Part shown: positions 34,504 through 43,776 of the stretch, piece after piece
Numbering within the stretch: position 1 is the first letter of the stretch
Layout: each line of letters opens with the position of its first letter
Assembly: GCA_964444665.1 (NCBI GenBank)
Contig: CAYUIE010000009.1
Coordinates: forward strand, 1 to 64,000
DNA length: 64,000 nt
From: CAYZTY01 sp964444665
GTDB lineage: Bacteria > Planctomycetota > Phycisphaerae > Sedimentisphaerales > CAYZTY01
Direction of reading: 5' to 3'
The notes under the pieces: generated by a model
Seen by the model: the letters and a program-made list of their open reading frames with translations, nothing else
Told to the model about the DNA's origin: nothing
Database searches by the model: none
Program-made: the position numbers and the translations under genes

Positions 34504-37323
34504 GTGTACGGCAAAACCACACAATTTTGCTTTGTAATGCTTTTAATTCTTTTATTGGCCTCACCTTCCCTCGCCAAATACCACGGTAGGACCGGCAAAA
34601 CAACAACGAAGATGAAAACAAAGGCCAAGTTTCCGGCAGCAGGCCGGGCTTTTGCCGACAAGAGGTTTAAGGGGACCAAAGATATTTTAAAATTATACGG
34701 TCCGCATAATTCCCAACAGCTTAACGGCGGAAAATACAGCGGTGGCAATGGCGAGCCGAACGACCCGTACCTAATCGCAACTCCCGATGACCTTAACTCT
34801 ATCGGCCTTGACGCCAACGACTGGGATAAACATTTCAAAATGATAGCCGATATCGATTTGGCTGGTTATACAGGCACGCAGTTTAATTTGATTGGTTATG
34901 TTAAAGACTTTGGTGATCCATGTAACAAACCTTTCTGCGGTGTCTTTGACGGTAACGGCCATACCATTTCAAATTTCACATATGATTCCAATGATGTATA
35001 TTGCATAGGACTTTTTAGATACGTTTCGGACCCGAATGCACAGATACAGAATTTGGGTTTAATTGACCCGAATGTAAGCGCAAGAAGAATTGTTGGTTCG
35101 CTTGTTGGCGATTTAGATTGGAGTATTATATCTAATTGTTATGTTGAAGGCGGAACTGTGTCTGGGTATGGTGCGATAGGAGGATTAGTGGGCAGTAATG
35201 GTGGCACGATTTTGGATTGCCGTGTAACCGGGATAGTTCGTGGAGTTTCTCATTCAATCGGGGGTCTGATAGGATACAACAGTGGAATAATTTCGAATTG
35301 TCATGCCCAGACCTATGTCTATGGTGACCTTGATATCGGAGGGCTTGTTGGAGCTAATGGATATGAAGGAAAAGTGCATAAAAGCTATTCGTGTGGGGCT
35401 GTTGAAGGGAATTACGAAATTGGTGGATTAGTAGGGTATAATGGAGAATATGCTATTATTTCAAATTGCTATTCATTATGTGATGTTACCGGAAACTCAG
35501 AGGTTGGGGGACTGGTAGGATTGCACGTTGAAGGAACTATTTCGAATTGCTATGCTGCCGGCCACGTTCAAGGCAATTCACGGGGTGGAGGATTGGTAGG
35601 TGATAATCACGGTTTTGTCATTGATTCTTTCTGGGATATTCAGACCTCTGGTCAATTAAGTATGTGTGGAAGTGGATACACAGGACCACAAAGATGCGAT
35701 GACTCGAGGGGTAAAACGACTGCCGAGATGCAGATAGCGATAACATTTGCTGCCTGGGCGTGCGATCCGATTTGGACAATCGATGAAGGCGTAGATTATC
35801 CAAGACTTGCCTGGCAGAACCTGCCTGGAAAGTTGATTTTAAGCAGTGATTGGTACGGTGGGGGGCAGGGTGAGCCGAATAATCCCTATCTTATTTATAC
35901 CGCAGAGCAGTTTAATACAATTGGATTGATAGAGTGCGATTGGGATAAACATTTTAAGCTGATGGCGGATATTGACCTGTCCGCCTACACCGGAACGCAG
36001 TTTCATATCATTGGTGATGCTAATACGCCCTTCACGGGTGTCTTTGACGGTAATGGGCATATGGTTTCTAATTTTAGTTATTCTTTTAATTGTTGCGAGT
36101 CTGATGATGGGATATATAGGGCATATGAGGTGGGACTTTTCGGATTTATTGATGATACAGACGCTATGATAATGGACTTGAGTGTTATTGAGCCTAATGT
36201 TTTTTTAGTATCTTGTGGCTGCACATGTTCCCATTCATGTTGCTTTATATGTGGTTCACTTGTGGGTTATTTAAGCAGCGGTACTATCATCAGATGCTGC
36301 GCTATAGGAAGCCAAATTGTTGAGTGGGTGTTAGGGAGCAATAGCTGTAGCATTGTTGGTGGTTTGGTAGGAGAAAATAGTGGGATAGTTTCTAATTGTT
36401 ATTCCATCGATAACCTTCTGGGAGCCCCGGGACGTGTTGGTGGGCTCATAGGACAAAATAATAACGGGAAAGTTGTTAATAGTTATTCAGTTACTCACAC
36501 ATATTGTAGTATTGCGGGGGGTGATTCCGGGGGTATTTACACTAAATGTTTCTGGGATAGCGATATTAATCCTGGTTCCGTAGGTATTGGTGATAAGACT
36601 GACCCCAATGTCATCGGCCTGCCGACTGCACAGATGCAGATGAGAAATACATTCACTGACGCGGGCTGGGATTTTGTTGGCGAAACAATAAATGGAGCTA
36701 ACGATGTCTGGACTATTTTGGAGGGGCTGGATTATCCGAGGTTAACCTCGTCACATATTTTGCCGGTTGATATGGAAATAGACAACCAGTGGATGTATTA
36801 TAATTTGCCTGGAAGGACAACCTCAAATTTGACCACGAGTGTCGCGATTTTTGACGACCCGATGGATAATAACAGCTATACGTGCGTCTGGGAATTTATT
36901 TATAAGCCGTTCGATGTCGATATACTGCCGGCAATTGTTGCCGGGGGGCAGGCAGGTGATGCGTTCTGCAGTTTCGCGGCGCCCGGTTGCGACATTTCCG
37001 ATGGTATTTCTGATTACGGAGGCCTTCCATATATAGTTAAAGTAACCGTTACAGGAGATGATTACGGCAATGTCGGCAGCTCGGCGGAATGGTTCGGCAT
37101 AGCCCTTCTCGGTGACGTTGACAATGACGGCATAGTTGACGTGGCGGACCGCTCGATAATTAATGTTTTCTGGAGGAAAGGCTCGGCGGGCAGCTTTACT
37201 TTTCGTGATTGCGACCTTGACTGCGACGGATTCGTGGACGTGGCCGACCGTTCTATTGCGAACGCTATATGGCGCGGCAAGCTTGGTCAAAACTCGGTTA
37301 GCACGGCCTGCCCATTCCGTTAA
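34504..37323 (+). CDS. secreted GLUG-repeat protein with dockerin-like end
   Basis: A 939-residue exported protein. The likely GTG start at 34504 gives a signal peptide ending at ASPSLA; an ATG at 34537 is an alternative. Two long beta-helix-type blocks each open with GGxGEPNxPYLI, then DWDKHFKxMADIDLxxYTGTQF, and carry GLUG-type repeats (IGGLVGYN, GGLVGxN) at about 220-370 and 620-680. A region similar to the protease C-terminus follows, and the last 65 residues are the same dockerin-like module. It lies 31 bases after the protease gene with no terminator between, so the two are probably co-transcribed. Confidence 0.8.
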   Translation: MYGKTTQFCFVMLLILLLASPSLAKYHGRTGKTTTKMKTKAKFPAAGRAFADKRFKGTKDILKLYGPHNSQQLNGGKYSGGNGEPNDPYLIATPDDLNSIGLDANDWDKHFKMIADIDLAGYTGTQFNLIGYVKDFGDPCNKPFCGVFDGNGHTISNFTYDSNDVYCIGLFRYVSDPNAQIQNLGLIDPNVSARRIVGSLVGDLDWSIISNCYVEGGTVSGYGAIGGLVGSNGGTILDCRVTGIVRGVSHSIGGLIGYNSGIISNCHAQTYVYGDLDIGGLVGANGYEGKVHKSYSCGAVEGNYEIGGLVGYNGEYAIISNCYSLCDVTGNSEVGGLVGLHVEGTISNCYAAGHVQGNSRGGGLVGDNHGFVIDSFWDIQTSGQLSMCGSGYTGPQRCDDSRGKTTAEMQIAITFAAWACDPIWTIDEGVDYPRLAWQNLPGKLILSSDWYGGGQGEPNNPYLIYTAEQFNTIGLIECDWDKHFKLMADIDLSAYTGTQFHIIGDANTPFTGVFDGNGHMVSNFSYSFNCCESDDGIYRAYEVGLFGFIDDTDAMIMDLSVIEPNVFLVSCGCTCSHSCCFICGSLVGYLSSGTIIRCCAIGSQIVEWVLGSNSCSIVGGLVGENSGIVSNCYSIDNLLGAPGRVGGLIGQNNNGKVVNSYSVTHTYCSIAGGDSGGIYTKCFWDSDINPGSVGIGDKTDPNVIGLPTAQMQMRNTFTDAGWDFVGETINGANDVWTILEGLDYPRLTSSHILPVDMEIDNQWMYYNLPGRTTSNLTTSVAIFDDPMDNNSYTCVWEFIYKPFDVDILPAIVAGGQAGDAFCSFAAPGCDISDGISDYGGLPYIVKVTVTGDDYGNVGSSAEWFGIALLGDVDNDGIVDVADRSIINVFWRKGSAGSFTFRDCDLDCDGFVDVADRSIANAIWRGKLGQNSVSTACPFR
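37135..37280 (+). repeat. 146-nt tract identical to 34284-34429 (dockerin end)
   Basis: Partner of the tract in the protease gene. Identity is confined to the dockerin end; sequence before and after it differs between the two genes. Confidence 0.8.
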
Positions 37324-37333
37324 ATATTGGCTG

Positions 37334-37351
37334 AGGCCCGTCTCGGGGCCT
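37334..37351 (+). terminator. GC-rich hairpin after the GLUG gene
   Basis: AGGCCC (37334-37339), loop of six bases and GGGCCT (37346-37351). It starts 10 bases after the stop at 37323. A U-rich stretch (GTATTTGTATTTT) begins 9 bases further on, so it is terminator-like rather than textbook. Confidence 0.45.
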
Positions 37352-37641
37352 GGCAGCCGGGTATTTGTATTTTCATTGGGAAAATCGGCGGAACACTTAT
37401 TGGGGCAAGTTGGATTCGTTTTAAAAATCAGATTTTGAAAGAAAATTATGGGTCCATTTCACGGCGTAAATAGTTTATAGCACGCTGTATGGGCTGAATT
37501 TACCGGACAATGGTAAATAAAGGTAAATTAATACAAAAATAAGGCTTGACTTTTACGCCGAAAGCTTGTTTAATATAGTCATAAATTTTCAATTCAAGTG
37601 GGTGGTGAAAACTTCTTCTATCGGATGATATGTACGAGACA

Positions 37642-37690
37642 CTTTTGATGACTGCCTGCAGTGATGGCTAAAGCGGGTCTTCATCAAAAG
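37642..37690 (+). promoter_or_regulatory. structured leader of the PEP-CTERM gene
   Basis: CTTTTGATGA (37642-37651) and TCATCAAAAG (37681-37690) form a perfect 10-bp stem around a 29-base loop. The stem ends 40 bases before the ATG at 37731. It could be a regulatory RNA element; I recognise no known riboswitch. The short string TATCGGATGAT just upstream (37619-37629) recurs at 38602-38612 in the leader of the next gene. Confidence 0.5.
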
Positions 37691-37730
37691 GGCGCAACAG
37701 TGACGTTTTTCGATGGCAGGAGGAATGTTA

Positions 37731-38330
37731 ATGAAGTACTCAGCAATTAGTATAGTCGCATTGACATTTATGGCATTCTGCGTTCCGGCGAAAGGGAGCG
37801 TTGAAATAAAGCCTACAAATTGTGTCTTTGATGTGGACTCATTTAGTTTTGATTATGTAATTACACAGCCGGATGATGTTAACGCCATAAGTTTTCAAAC
37901 CGTAATAGGCGTTATGGGGCCGGGGACTCTTTCTTTAGACCAGGCTGGAAGTGAGGCTGTTTCCAGTGAACTGGACTACTGGATTGTCGGGAATTCGACC
38001 GGCGCCGGCGCAATAGACCTTGGGGGTAACTCTTTCCAATTTGGCGATGGTTCGGATGATGGCAATCCGGAATTGCTGCTTGCCGGTGATATTGTCGCAA
38101 GGTACGCTTTCGACTGGGACGGCACCGTCGGCAACTACACTTTTACTATTGACCTTAATTCCGCCCTGACTTATGTCCAGAATGACTCTTTGGTCAAGGA
38201 GGCCCTGCTGTTTTCTCCGGGAGAATATCCGGGAGGACCAGACTTTTTTACAGTGTGCATACCAGAGCCTGCCACGCTTATGTTCTTTGCTTTGGGAGGC
38301 GCAATTCTGCTTAAGAAGCGCAAGGCGTAA
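37731..38330 (+). CDS. PEP-CTERM sorting-signal protein
   Basis: A 199-residue exported protein. A signal peptide (about 1-22) precedes a single beta-sandwich-like domain with repeated Asp/Gly-rich strands. The C-terminus is a full PEP-CTERM tripartite signal: PEPATL, a hydrophobic segment and the basic tail KKRKA. Such proteins are handled by exosortase (EpsH/XrtA type) and delivered to the outer surface or matrix. No exosortase lies in the window. The ATG at 37731 is chosen because GGCAGGAGG lies 7 bases upstream; an earlier ATG at 37713 would precede that site. Confidence 0.88.
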   Translation: MKYSAISIVALTFMAFCVPAKGSVEIKPTNCVFDVDSFSFDYVITQPDDVNAISFQTVIGVMGPGTLSLDQAGSEAVSSELDYWIVGNSTGAGAIDLGGNSFQFGDGSDDGNPELLLAGDIVARYAFDWDGTVGNYTFTIDLNSALTYVQNDSLVKEALLFSPGEYPGGPDFFTVCIPEPATLMFFALGGAILLKKRKA

Positions 38331-38688
38331 GCTGTTCGCTTTTTTTACAATAGCTGCGTAAATCCACATTCCTCACACTACCGTATCAATAGTCCTATAT
38401 CGAATTTGACACTACTTTGGAACTTCCCTTTTACTAATAAAAATAAACTGCGATATTATCGGGCTGGATGCATATAAACTTTGAAATTAGTCTTCGTGCT
38501 GTCAGTTGACTATCCTTTCTTTGTTATCTATATTTTAATAGGCTTACTGTATTTCTAAGCTGGGCGTGAATACTAAGGGGGCGCAGGGCCTGAGATGCTT
38601 TTATCGGATGATTAAAAAGGTAAGAACAAGCCAAGGAACAGGAAAGGTTCGTTAAGAATTCCATAGGAATTTTGAAAGGCTGTTATCA
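38331..38688 (+). other. non-coding region upstream of the coiled-coil membrane protein
   Basis: AT-rich, 358 bases, no gene. Contains the string TATCGGATGAT (38602-38612), also found in the leader of the preceding gene, within a weak stem (CTTTTA at 38598-38603 against TAAAAAG). A GAATTC-like inverted pair lies near 38656-38671. The promoter of the next gene should be here but no clear box pair is evident. Confidence 0.4.
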
Positions 38689-39435
38689 ATGATAAGAAAT
38701 TTGCACATCGTTATCACAGGCGTTGTGTTTTTCCTGATAGGGCTCGTTGGGCTTGGCATAACGGCCGTGCAAAAAGATAAAGAGCAACGGGGGTGGGTTC
38801 CGAGTAATTTGAATTCCAGCCGGCATGAGGACGAATTGCTTTCGCGATTTGAAAACCAATCGAACCTCTCGCCCGATGAGCAGCTTGAATTGCTGCATGA
38901 AAGTAGTAAATATAGTACCGATTGGAAAGAGGAATATCAGAAAAGGCTTAAGGCCGACCTTGATGAGTTGGCGGTGAGCGCTGAGCAGGGCGATCATAAT
39001 AATATTGCAGGCGCGGTCTATGGAGATAACTGGCAGGAGCAGGTAGAAGAACATATGAGAAAGAAGGAACGGAGCGAACTGATGCTTAACGCATCGGTCA
39101 TGAGCTTCCTCGGTGGGGCCGGGATTTTAGTGCTAACGGCCTATCGATGGCTGGTTAGTACTGTAGGTAAATGGCAGAGCCGGCGCAACCAGATAAAAAA
39201 GAAAATTTCGGATTTGATTTCGCATCAGAAAAGGCAGCTCGAGAAGATTTGTAATCGAGAAAAGCAGACTGAAAAGAATTGTGATGGAGAAAGGCAGACT
39301 GAGAAGAATTTGGGGATGAAGATGCTGCTTGCCACTCAGGCCGGGAATGATGTTAAAGAGGACGAGCTTGAGCAACTGGCTAATGAGCAGACACCGCGGT
39401 CGTCCAAAGATATTGCTTCGGGAGCCCGTGGATAA
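38689..39435 (+). CDS. membrane protein with coiled-coil regions, unknown function
   Basis: A 248-residue protein with two membrane segments (about 6-26 and 132-155). Between them is a charged, probably helical region (about 30-120). After the second helix comes a strongly basic, Lys/Glu-rich stretch with a short repeat (EKQTEKN, ERQTEKN) at about 190-206. I do not recognise the family. It converges on rseP, 59 bases away. No signal peptide cleavage site is clear; the first helix could be an anchor. Confidence 0.6.
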   Translation: MIRNLHIVITGVVFFLIGLVGLGITAVQKDKEQRGWVPSNLNSSRHEDELLSRFENQSNLSPDEQLELLHESSKYSTDWKEEYQKRLKADLDELAVSAEQGDHNNIAGAVYGDNWQEQVEEHMRKKERSELMLNASVMSFLGGAGILVLTAYRWLVSTVGKWQSRRNQIKKKISDLISHQKRQLEKICNREKQTEKNCDGERQTEKNLGMKMLLATQAGNDVKEDELEQLANEQTPRSSKDIASGARG

Positions 39436-39494
39436 TATCACATAACGCCCGGCCGCGACAGTTTTCGCCGGGACAAGTCAAAGAGCACTTCCGG

Positions 39495-41804
39495 TCAGTT
39501 CAGGAAGAAATTGATAATGTCATTTCGTGTTACATAGAGGAACAAGACCGCAATGAAGGCAAGGCCCGCATAAGTAAGGACGGCTTGTGCCCGCGTACTT
39601 ATGGGTGAGCCTTTTAGTTTCTCTACCAGCAGCAGCACAACGAGACCGCCGTCAAGAATCGGCAGCGGCAGAAAGTTCATCACGGCAATGATGGCACTTA
39701 TCATTCCGAGGAAATAGAAATAATAAGACAGAGGTTGTTCGGTAACGATAGTATAAGTCAGCTTGAAGATTCCGAGCGGCCCGACGAGTGTTTTGGGGCT
39801 TATGAACCTCGCGAAAAGTCCCTTTATGGTGGCGTAAGCCTGGACGATAAACATCATAGTTTTCTTAGAGCCCATTTCTATGGCGTTTATGGGGCCGCTT
39901 GCCTTATAAAGCTCTCTTAATTCTTTGAACGGAATCATTTCGGTGAAAACGCTATGAACGGTAATATAATCATTCTCGGCCTGCACATCGATGATGGCTG
40001 TTCCTGCACCGGGCTCATTGCCGCTTTCCGCCGCCTGTGATGGGTCGGATTTTTGCCATTCGAGTTCGATTTGTCGTCCGGAGCTTTGGCGAATAATCTC
40101 GACCAGGTCGTAAAAACTCGATACTGTCTTACCATCTGCACGTGTGATTCTCGCGCCGCGCGGGATGTGTAAGGCCTTTGGGCCGTTCCGGGCATCTATA
40201 GTTGTGGCCAAGACGGGATTTTCTGCGTCAAGGGCGGTCATAATGCCAATCCGTACACGGTCACTGCCGGGTGGCCGACGTGGAGTAACCTTCATCGTCA
40301 GGGGTTTATAATCGCCATTCTCATCGGCTCGCAGGATGCTGATGGACATTTGACTGCCTTCATGCTCGGTTGTTACTGTGCGCAGCTCCGTGAAGGTAGG
40401 CAGCTTAACGTCGCCTACTGCGGTAATTATATCACCCCGCTTCAACGGCAAAGGGATGTGGCGACTTCTGCAGCCGGAAACCCTTAACAACGCCAGAAGC
40501 CTTTCAAGGTATGAAGGCCGGCGTGATTGCTGTACCTCGGCAATACGCAAACGCGGCACAATGGAGTGGATATGAGCCAGCTCGTATTCTGTCTGGAAGT
40601 TGTAATTAGTCGGCAGTGTGCTGAGCTCAAGCTGCGTCTGTAGTGAGCGGATTTGACTTTGCTTCTCGGATGGGCCGGGCTCGCGCCTGTTTATTGACAG
40701 GCTGATAGTAGGCTTGAGATGGTTGCGAACGATTTTTTCGAGATGCCAGCTTTTTTCGACTTTCTTTCCATCGGCGGCAACGATTTCATCGCCCGGCTTA
40801 AGGCCGGTGGCGTCAAACATCACCTCCGGCTTAGAAACCTTCTCAATGGTGAGCGTTGCCGGCTTGGCGATTCCGAAGAGTCTTAGGCCGGTCTCGGTTG
40901 AGGGACTGGATACGATTGAGACCTCTTCGACTGAGCCGTTTTCGTGTTGAACCTTTAGCCGAACCGCTTCATCTCTGTCGGAAAGAGCGGCTGCTATTGA
41001 AATATTGCTGAAGTCGAGGTTGGTGTTCCTGATGAATTGAATCATTTTGTTATCACGTAATACGTCAACGTATTCCGTGTTGCCGTTTCTATTTATTTGA
41101 ATTATTCTGTCACCGGGCCGAATGCCCGCAACCTCTGCAGGTGAGTTGGAAAGTACGCCGCCGACGAGTGGTGGGGTCAGATTAATGCCTACCAGAAAAA
41201 CAATGATAAAAACCATCAGCGCCGAGATTGCGTTGAATACGACGCCTGCGGTAACCACCGCGATGCGGGTCAGTATCGGCTTGTTAGTGAATGAGCGAGG
41301 GTCATCGGATTTCTCGTCCGGGCCTGTGTCGTCCTGGCCGAGCATTTTAACGAAGCCGCCGAACGGCAAAAGGCCGATGCGATACTCGGTCTCGCCCGCC
41401 GTTGTTCCTTTGCCGATGGTGAAGCTGAAAAGCCCCGTTCTTCGACTTACCTGGCTTTGTTCTGTATCGGCATTCTCGGGACTGGTGGGTTTTTGCTCTT
41501 GCTTGTCTTCGACAGGCCCGGGTAAAAACAAAAAGCGCAGGCCGGCCTCGGTCCTTTGTATCGCCAGAAGCACCGGCGGAAATCCGATTGAAAATGCCTC
41601 GACCTTTATGTCGGACAGCTTGGCGACGATAAAATGCCCGAACTCGTGGACGATGATTACCGCACCAAAGCCGAGAGCTACGAGAAGCAAATTGCCGGTT
41701 GCCCTGATGTTGCCGATGACGAAGTAAAAGGCCCCAATGATAACAAGAGCTAATAACGCGGTATTGATGTATTTTTTTAATGTACTTTTTGTCTCTTCAG
41801 ACAT
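39495..41804 (-). CDS. rseP: RseP-like site-2 protease with four PDZ-like domains
   Basis: A 769-residue intramembrane metalloprotease. The zinc motif HEFGH is at residues 53-57 and the third ligand Asp lies in NFLPLPILDGG at about 715. RseP cuts membrane-anchored anti-sigma factors and signal-peptide remnants. E. coli RseP is about 450 residues with two PDZ domains; this one has four PDZ-like blocks between the helices, marked by IRPGDRIIQI, LKPGDEIVAADG, LKRGDIITAVG and IPRGARITRADG. A low-complexity linker separates the zinc motif from the second helix. Its start overlaps the end of dxr by 28 bases. Confidence 0.93.
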   Translation of the reverse strand: MSEETKSTLKKYINTALLALVIIGAFYFVIGNIRATGNLLLVALGFGAVIIVHEFGHFIVAKLSDIKVEAFSIGFPPVLLAIQRTEAGLRFLFLPGPVEDKQEQKPTSPENADTEQSQVSRRTGLFSFTIGKGTTAGETEYRIGLLPFGGFVKMLGQDDTGPDEKSDDPRSFTNKPILTRIAVVTAGVVFNAISALMVFIIVFLVGINLTPPLVGGVLSNSPAEVAGIRPGDRIIQINRNGNTEYVDVLRDNKMIQFIRNTNLDFSNISIAAALSDRDEAVRLKVQHENGSVEEVSIVSSPSTETGLRLFGIAKPATLTIEKVSKPEVMFDATGLKPGDEIVAADGKKVEKSWHLEKIVRNHLKPTISLSINRREPGPSEKQSQIRSLQTQLELSTLPTNYNFQTEYELAHIHSIVPRLRIAEVQQSRRPSYLERLLALLRVSGCRSRHIPLPLKRGDIITAVGDVKLPTFTELRTVTTEHEGSQMSISILRADENGDYKPLTMKVTPRRPPGSDRVRIGIMTALDAENPVLATTIDARNGPKALHIPRGARITRADGKTVSSFYDLVEIIRQSSGRQIELEWQKSDPSQAAESGNEPGAGTAIIDVQAENDYITVHSVFTEMIPFKELRELYKASGPINAIEMGSKKTMMFIVQAYATIKGLFARFISPKTLVGPLGIFKLTYTIVTEQPLSYYFYFLGMISAIIAVMNFLPLPILDGGLVVLLLVEKLKGSPISTRAQAVLTYAGLAFIAVLFLYVTRNDIINFFLN

Positions 41805-42943
41805 TTTTTGACCTCATCTCTGGCCCAGGCATCAAGCTCGAGAAGCTGCTCGAGCGAGCCGAGTTTTTTTGCACTATGTTTACACAGGCATCCTTCTATT
41901 AGTTCGGCTATTTTGCCGAATGTAATTCGTCCCGAAAGAAATTCTTCTACGGCAGCCTCGTTAGCAGCATTGAAAACCACGGGTGCCGAGCCGCCGGCGC
42001 GGGCGACTTCGTAGCCGAGCGCCAACGCACGGAAGGTTTTCAGGTTCGGCTTCTCGAAGCTGAGTGTGCCTAATTCTTCGAGCCGCAGCGGCCGGCTGAT
42101 ACCCTTTAAACGCTTCGGCCAGGTTAGGGCGTATTGAATCGGCAGGCACATATCAGGATTGCTCATCTGCGCTATCACGGACCCGTCGACGAATTCTACC
42201 ATCGAGTGAATGATTGACTCTGGATGAATCAGCACCTCGATTTTCTCAACGGGCATATTGAATAGCCAGTGGGCCTCGATTACTTCGAGGGCCTTATTCA
42301 TCATCGTTGCCGAGTCGACCGTTACCTTCGGCCCCATATTCCAGGTCGGATGCGCTAAGGCGTCCTGTATCGTCGCGTTTTTTATTTCGTTCTCGCCGGC
42401 GTTTAGGAACGGTCCGCCGGACGCGGTCAGTATGATTTTGCTCACTTCGTCGTGCGAGCCGGCCTGCATTGCCTGGAAAATCGCGGAGTGCTCGCTGTCA
42501 ACGGGAAGAATAGTCGCGCCGCTTTTTTTTGCTACCTCGGTAAGAATTTCTCCCGCAATCGCCAGCGGCTCCTTGTTCGCGATTGCTAACCTTTTGCCTT
42601 GACGTGCGCCTGCAAGAACGGCAGGCAGGCCCGCCGCGCCTACAACGGCCGTGATGAGAATATCAACCACGTCAAGGCTTGCAATCTGCTCGAGGCTCTC
42701 CGGCCCTGCTAAAATCTCGACGTTCAAACCAGCACAGGCCTGTCGCAGTCGGTCGGCATAAGACGGCTCGCTAATCGCGACGACGGCCGGCCCGTACTGC
42801 CGTGCCTGCTCGGCAAGAAGGGCAAAGTTGCTGTGGGCCGAAAGAGCGACAACGCGATAATCGGCACCAAGAGCGCTGATTACCTTCAGGGCGCTTTTGC
42901 CGATAGAACCGGTGGAGCCTAAAATTGCGATATTCTTGCTCAT
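41777..42943 (-). CDS. dxr: 1-deoxy-D-xylulose-5-phosphate reductoisomerase
   Basis: A 388-residue enzyme of the MEP pathway that converts DXP to MEP with NADPH. The NADPH fold GSTGSIGKSALKVI is at residues 9-22, the metal and substrate site has DSEHSAIFQ at about 150, TASGGPF at about 185 and MNKALEVIEAH at about 215. Length is standard. dxr followed by rseP is a common order in bacteria. The ATG overlaps the stop of the DUF1376-like gene (ATGA), so the three genes are one unit. Confidence 0.97.
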   Translation of the reverse strand: MSKNIAILGSTGSIGKSALKVISALGADYRVVALSAHSNFALLAEQARQYGPAVVAISEPSYADRLRQACAGLNVEILAGPESLEQIASLDVVDILITAVVGAAGLPAVLAGARQGKRLAIANKEPLAIAGEILTEVAKKSGATILPVDSEHSAIFQAMQAGSHDEVSKIILTASGGPFLNAGENEIKNATIQDALAHPTWNMGPKVTVDSATMMNKALEVIEAHWLFNMPVEKIEVLIHPESIIHSMVEFVDGSVIAQMSNPDMCLPIQYALTWPKRLKGISRPLRLEELGTLSFEKPNLKTFRALALGYEVARAGGSAPVVFNAANEAAVEEFLSGRITFGKIAELIEGCLCKHSAKKLGSLEQLLELDAWARDEVKKCLKRQKVH

Positions 42944-43587
42944 AGGTTAGAACTTTCCGACAACTTTTTCCCTATATTACTCATTTTCAGGCAACTGTCA
43001 AGCCTCAGAGGCTCTCCACCACGCTTGGGTAGATGCTCTGTACGAGGAAGTCGAGGTCGAATCGGAATCGAAGAAACGGAGGCGCGCAGCCTCGAATTCG
43101 TATTCGAAGTTTTTTCTTCTCGTTCTTTGATCTCGTTTCGTTCTTCTTCTCTTGTATTCTTATTCTCGTTATTGTTATTGTTTACGTTCTCGTTAGCCAT
43201 TGCTGTGCTATTGGGTGTGCCATTAGGTGTCCCGATAGCATCGGGATGGCTGTGCCATCTTTCCTTTGCGCCTTTAAGTCCTGCTTTTTTCTTGGCTTGC
43301 ATAAGCCTCTTTGCTCTTCTGAGCTCGCGGCTGACTCTTTTGTGAGTGATTATTCCCTCCTTAACCTGAAATTTCTTTTTGATTTCCTGCCAGACTTTCG
43401 GAAAGTTTTTGCAATTCATCAGCCTGCTCAAGTACTTCGTATCGAGCCGACATTTCCCGTCATTGGCATACATATATATAATCAGCGAAAAGTAAACGCC
43501 CCGCTGTTCGGCGTTCATAGTTTGGAAATCGCAGTCCGCCAGCACCGTCTCTATTTCAAGTGGAATGAATTTGACCCGTTTTCCCAT
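42940..43587 (-). CDS. DUF1376-like protein
   Basis: A 215-residue protein. Residues about 8-110 fit DUF1376: FIPLEIETVLADCDFQ, AEQRGVYFSLIIYMY, KYLSRLMN, then a basic helix ELRRAKRLMQAKKKAG. The middle is an Asn-rich linker with alternating Asn and Glu, and the C-terminus is Arg/Pro-rich without clear fold. DUF1376 proteins are often encoded by phages next to replication genes; here the gene overlaps dxr by 4 bases, and its neighbours show no other phage genes. Function is unknown. It diverges from the HAD gene across about 190 bases. Confidence 0.6.
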   Translation of the reverse strand: MGKRVKFIPLEIETVLADCDFQTMNAEQRGVYFSLIIYMYANDGKCRLDTKYLSRLMNCKNFPKVWQEIKKKFQVKEGIITHKRVSRELRRAKRLMQAKKKAGLKGAKERWHSHPDAIGTPNGTPNSTAMANENVNNNNNENKNTREEERNEIKEREEKTSNTNSRLRASVSSIPIRPRLPRTEHLPKRGGEPLRLDSCLKMSNIGKKLSESSNL

Positions 43588-43776
43588 GTGTGTAACTGCT
43601 TTTCTTCCCTGAACTTATGAATTTTCTTCCAAATCCCGCCTCTGTCTTTACTTATGCCTGCTTTTCACCAATAAGTTTGATATATACCAAACAATACTTA
43701 TAATTTACACTATTTTTGAACAAAAGCAAATACTTTTTTGTCTTTTTCTTTTTTTACTTTATAATAAGGGAATTAA

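Noticed and set aside
37600..37730. Cyclic-di-GMP (GEMM-I) riboswitch before the PEP-CTERM gene
   Set aside because: The sequence GGCTAAAGCGGGTCT is only loosely similar to the GEMM core (GACGCAAAGCC), and the required tetraloop-receptor layout is not seen.
42940..43587. A prophage around the DUF1376-like gene
   Set aside because: No integrase, terminase, portal, tail or lysis gene nearby; flanked directly by dxr and a HAD hydrolase.
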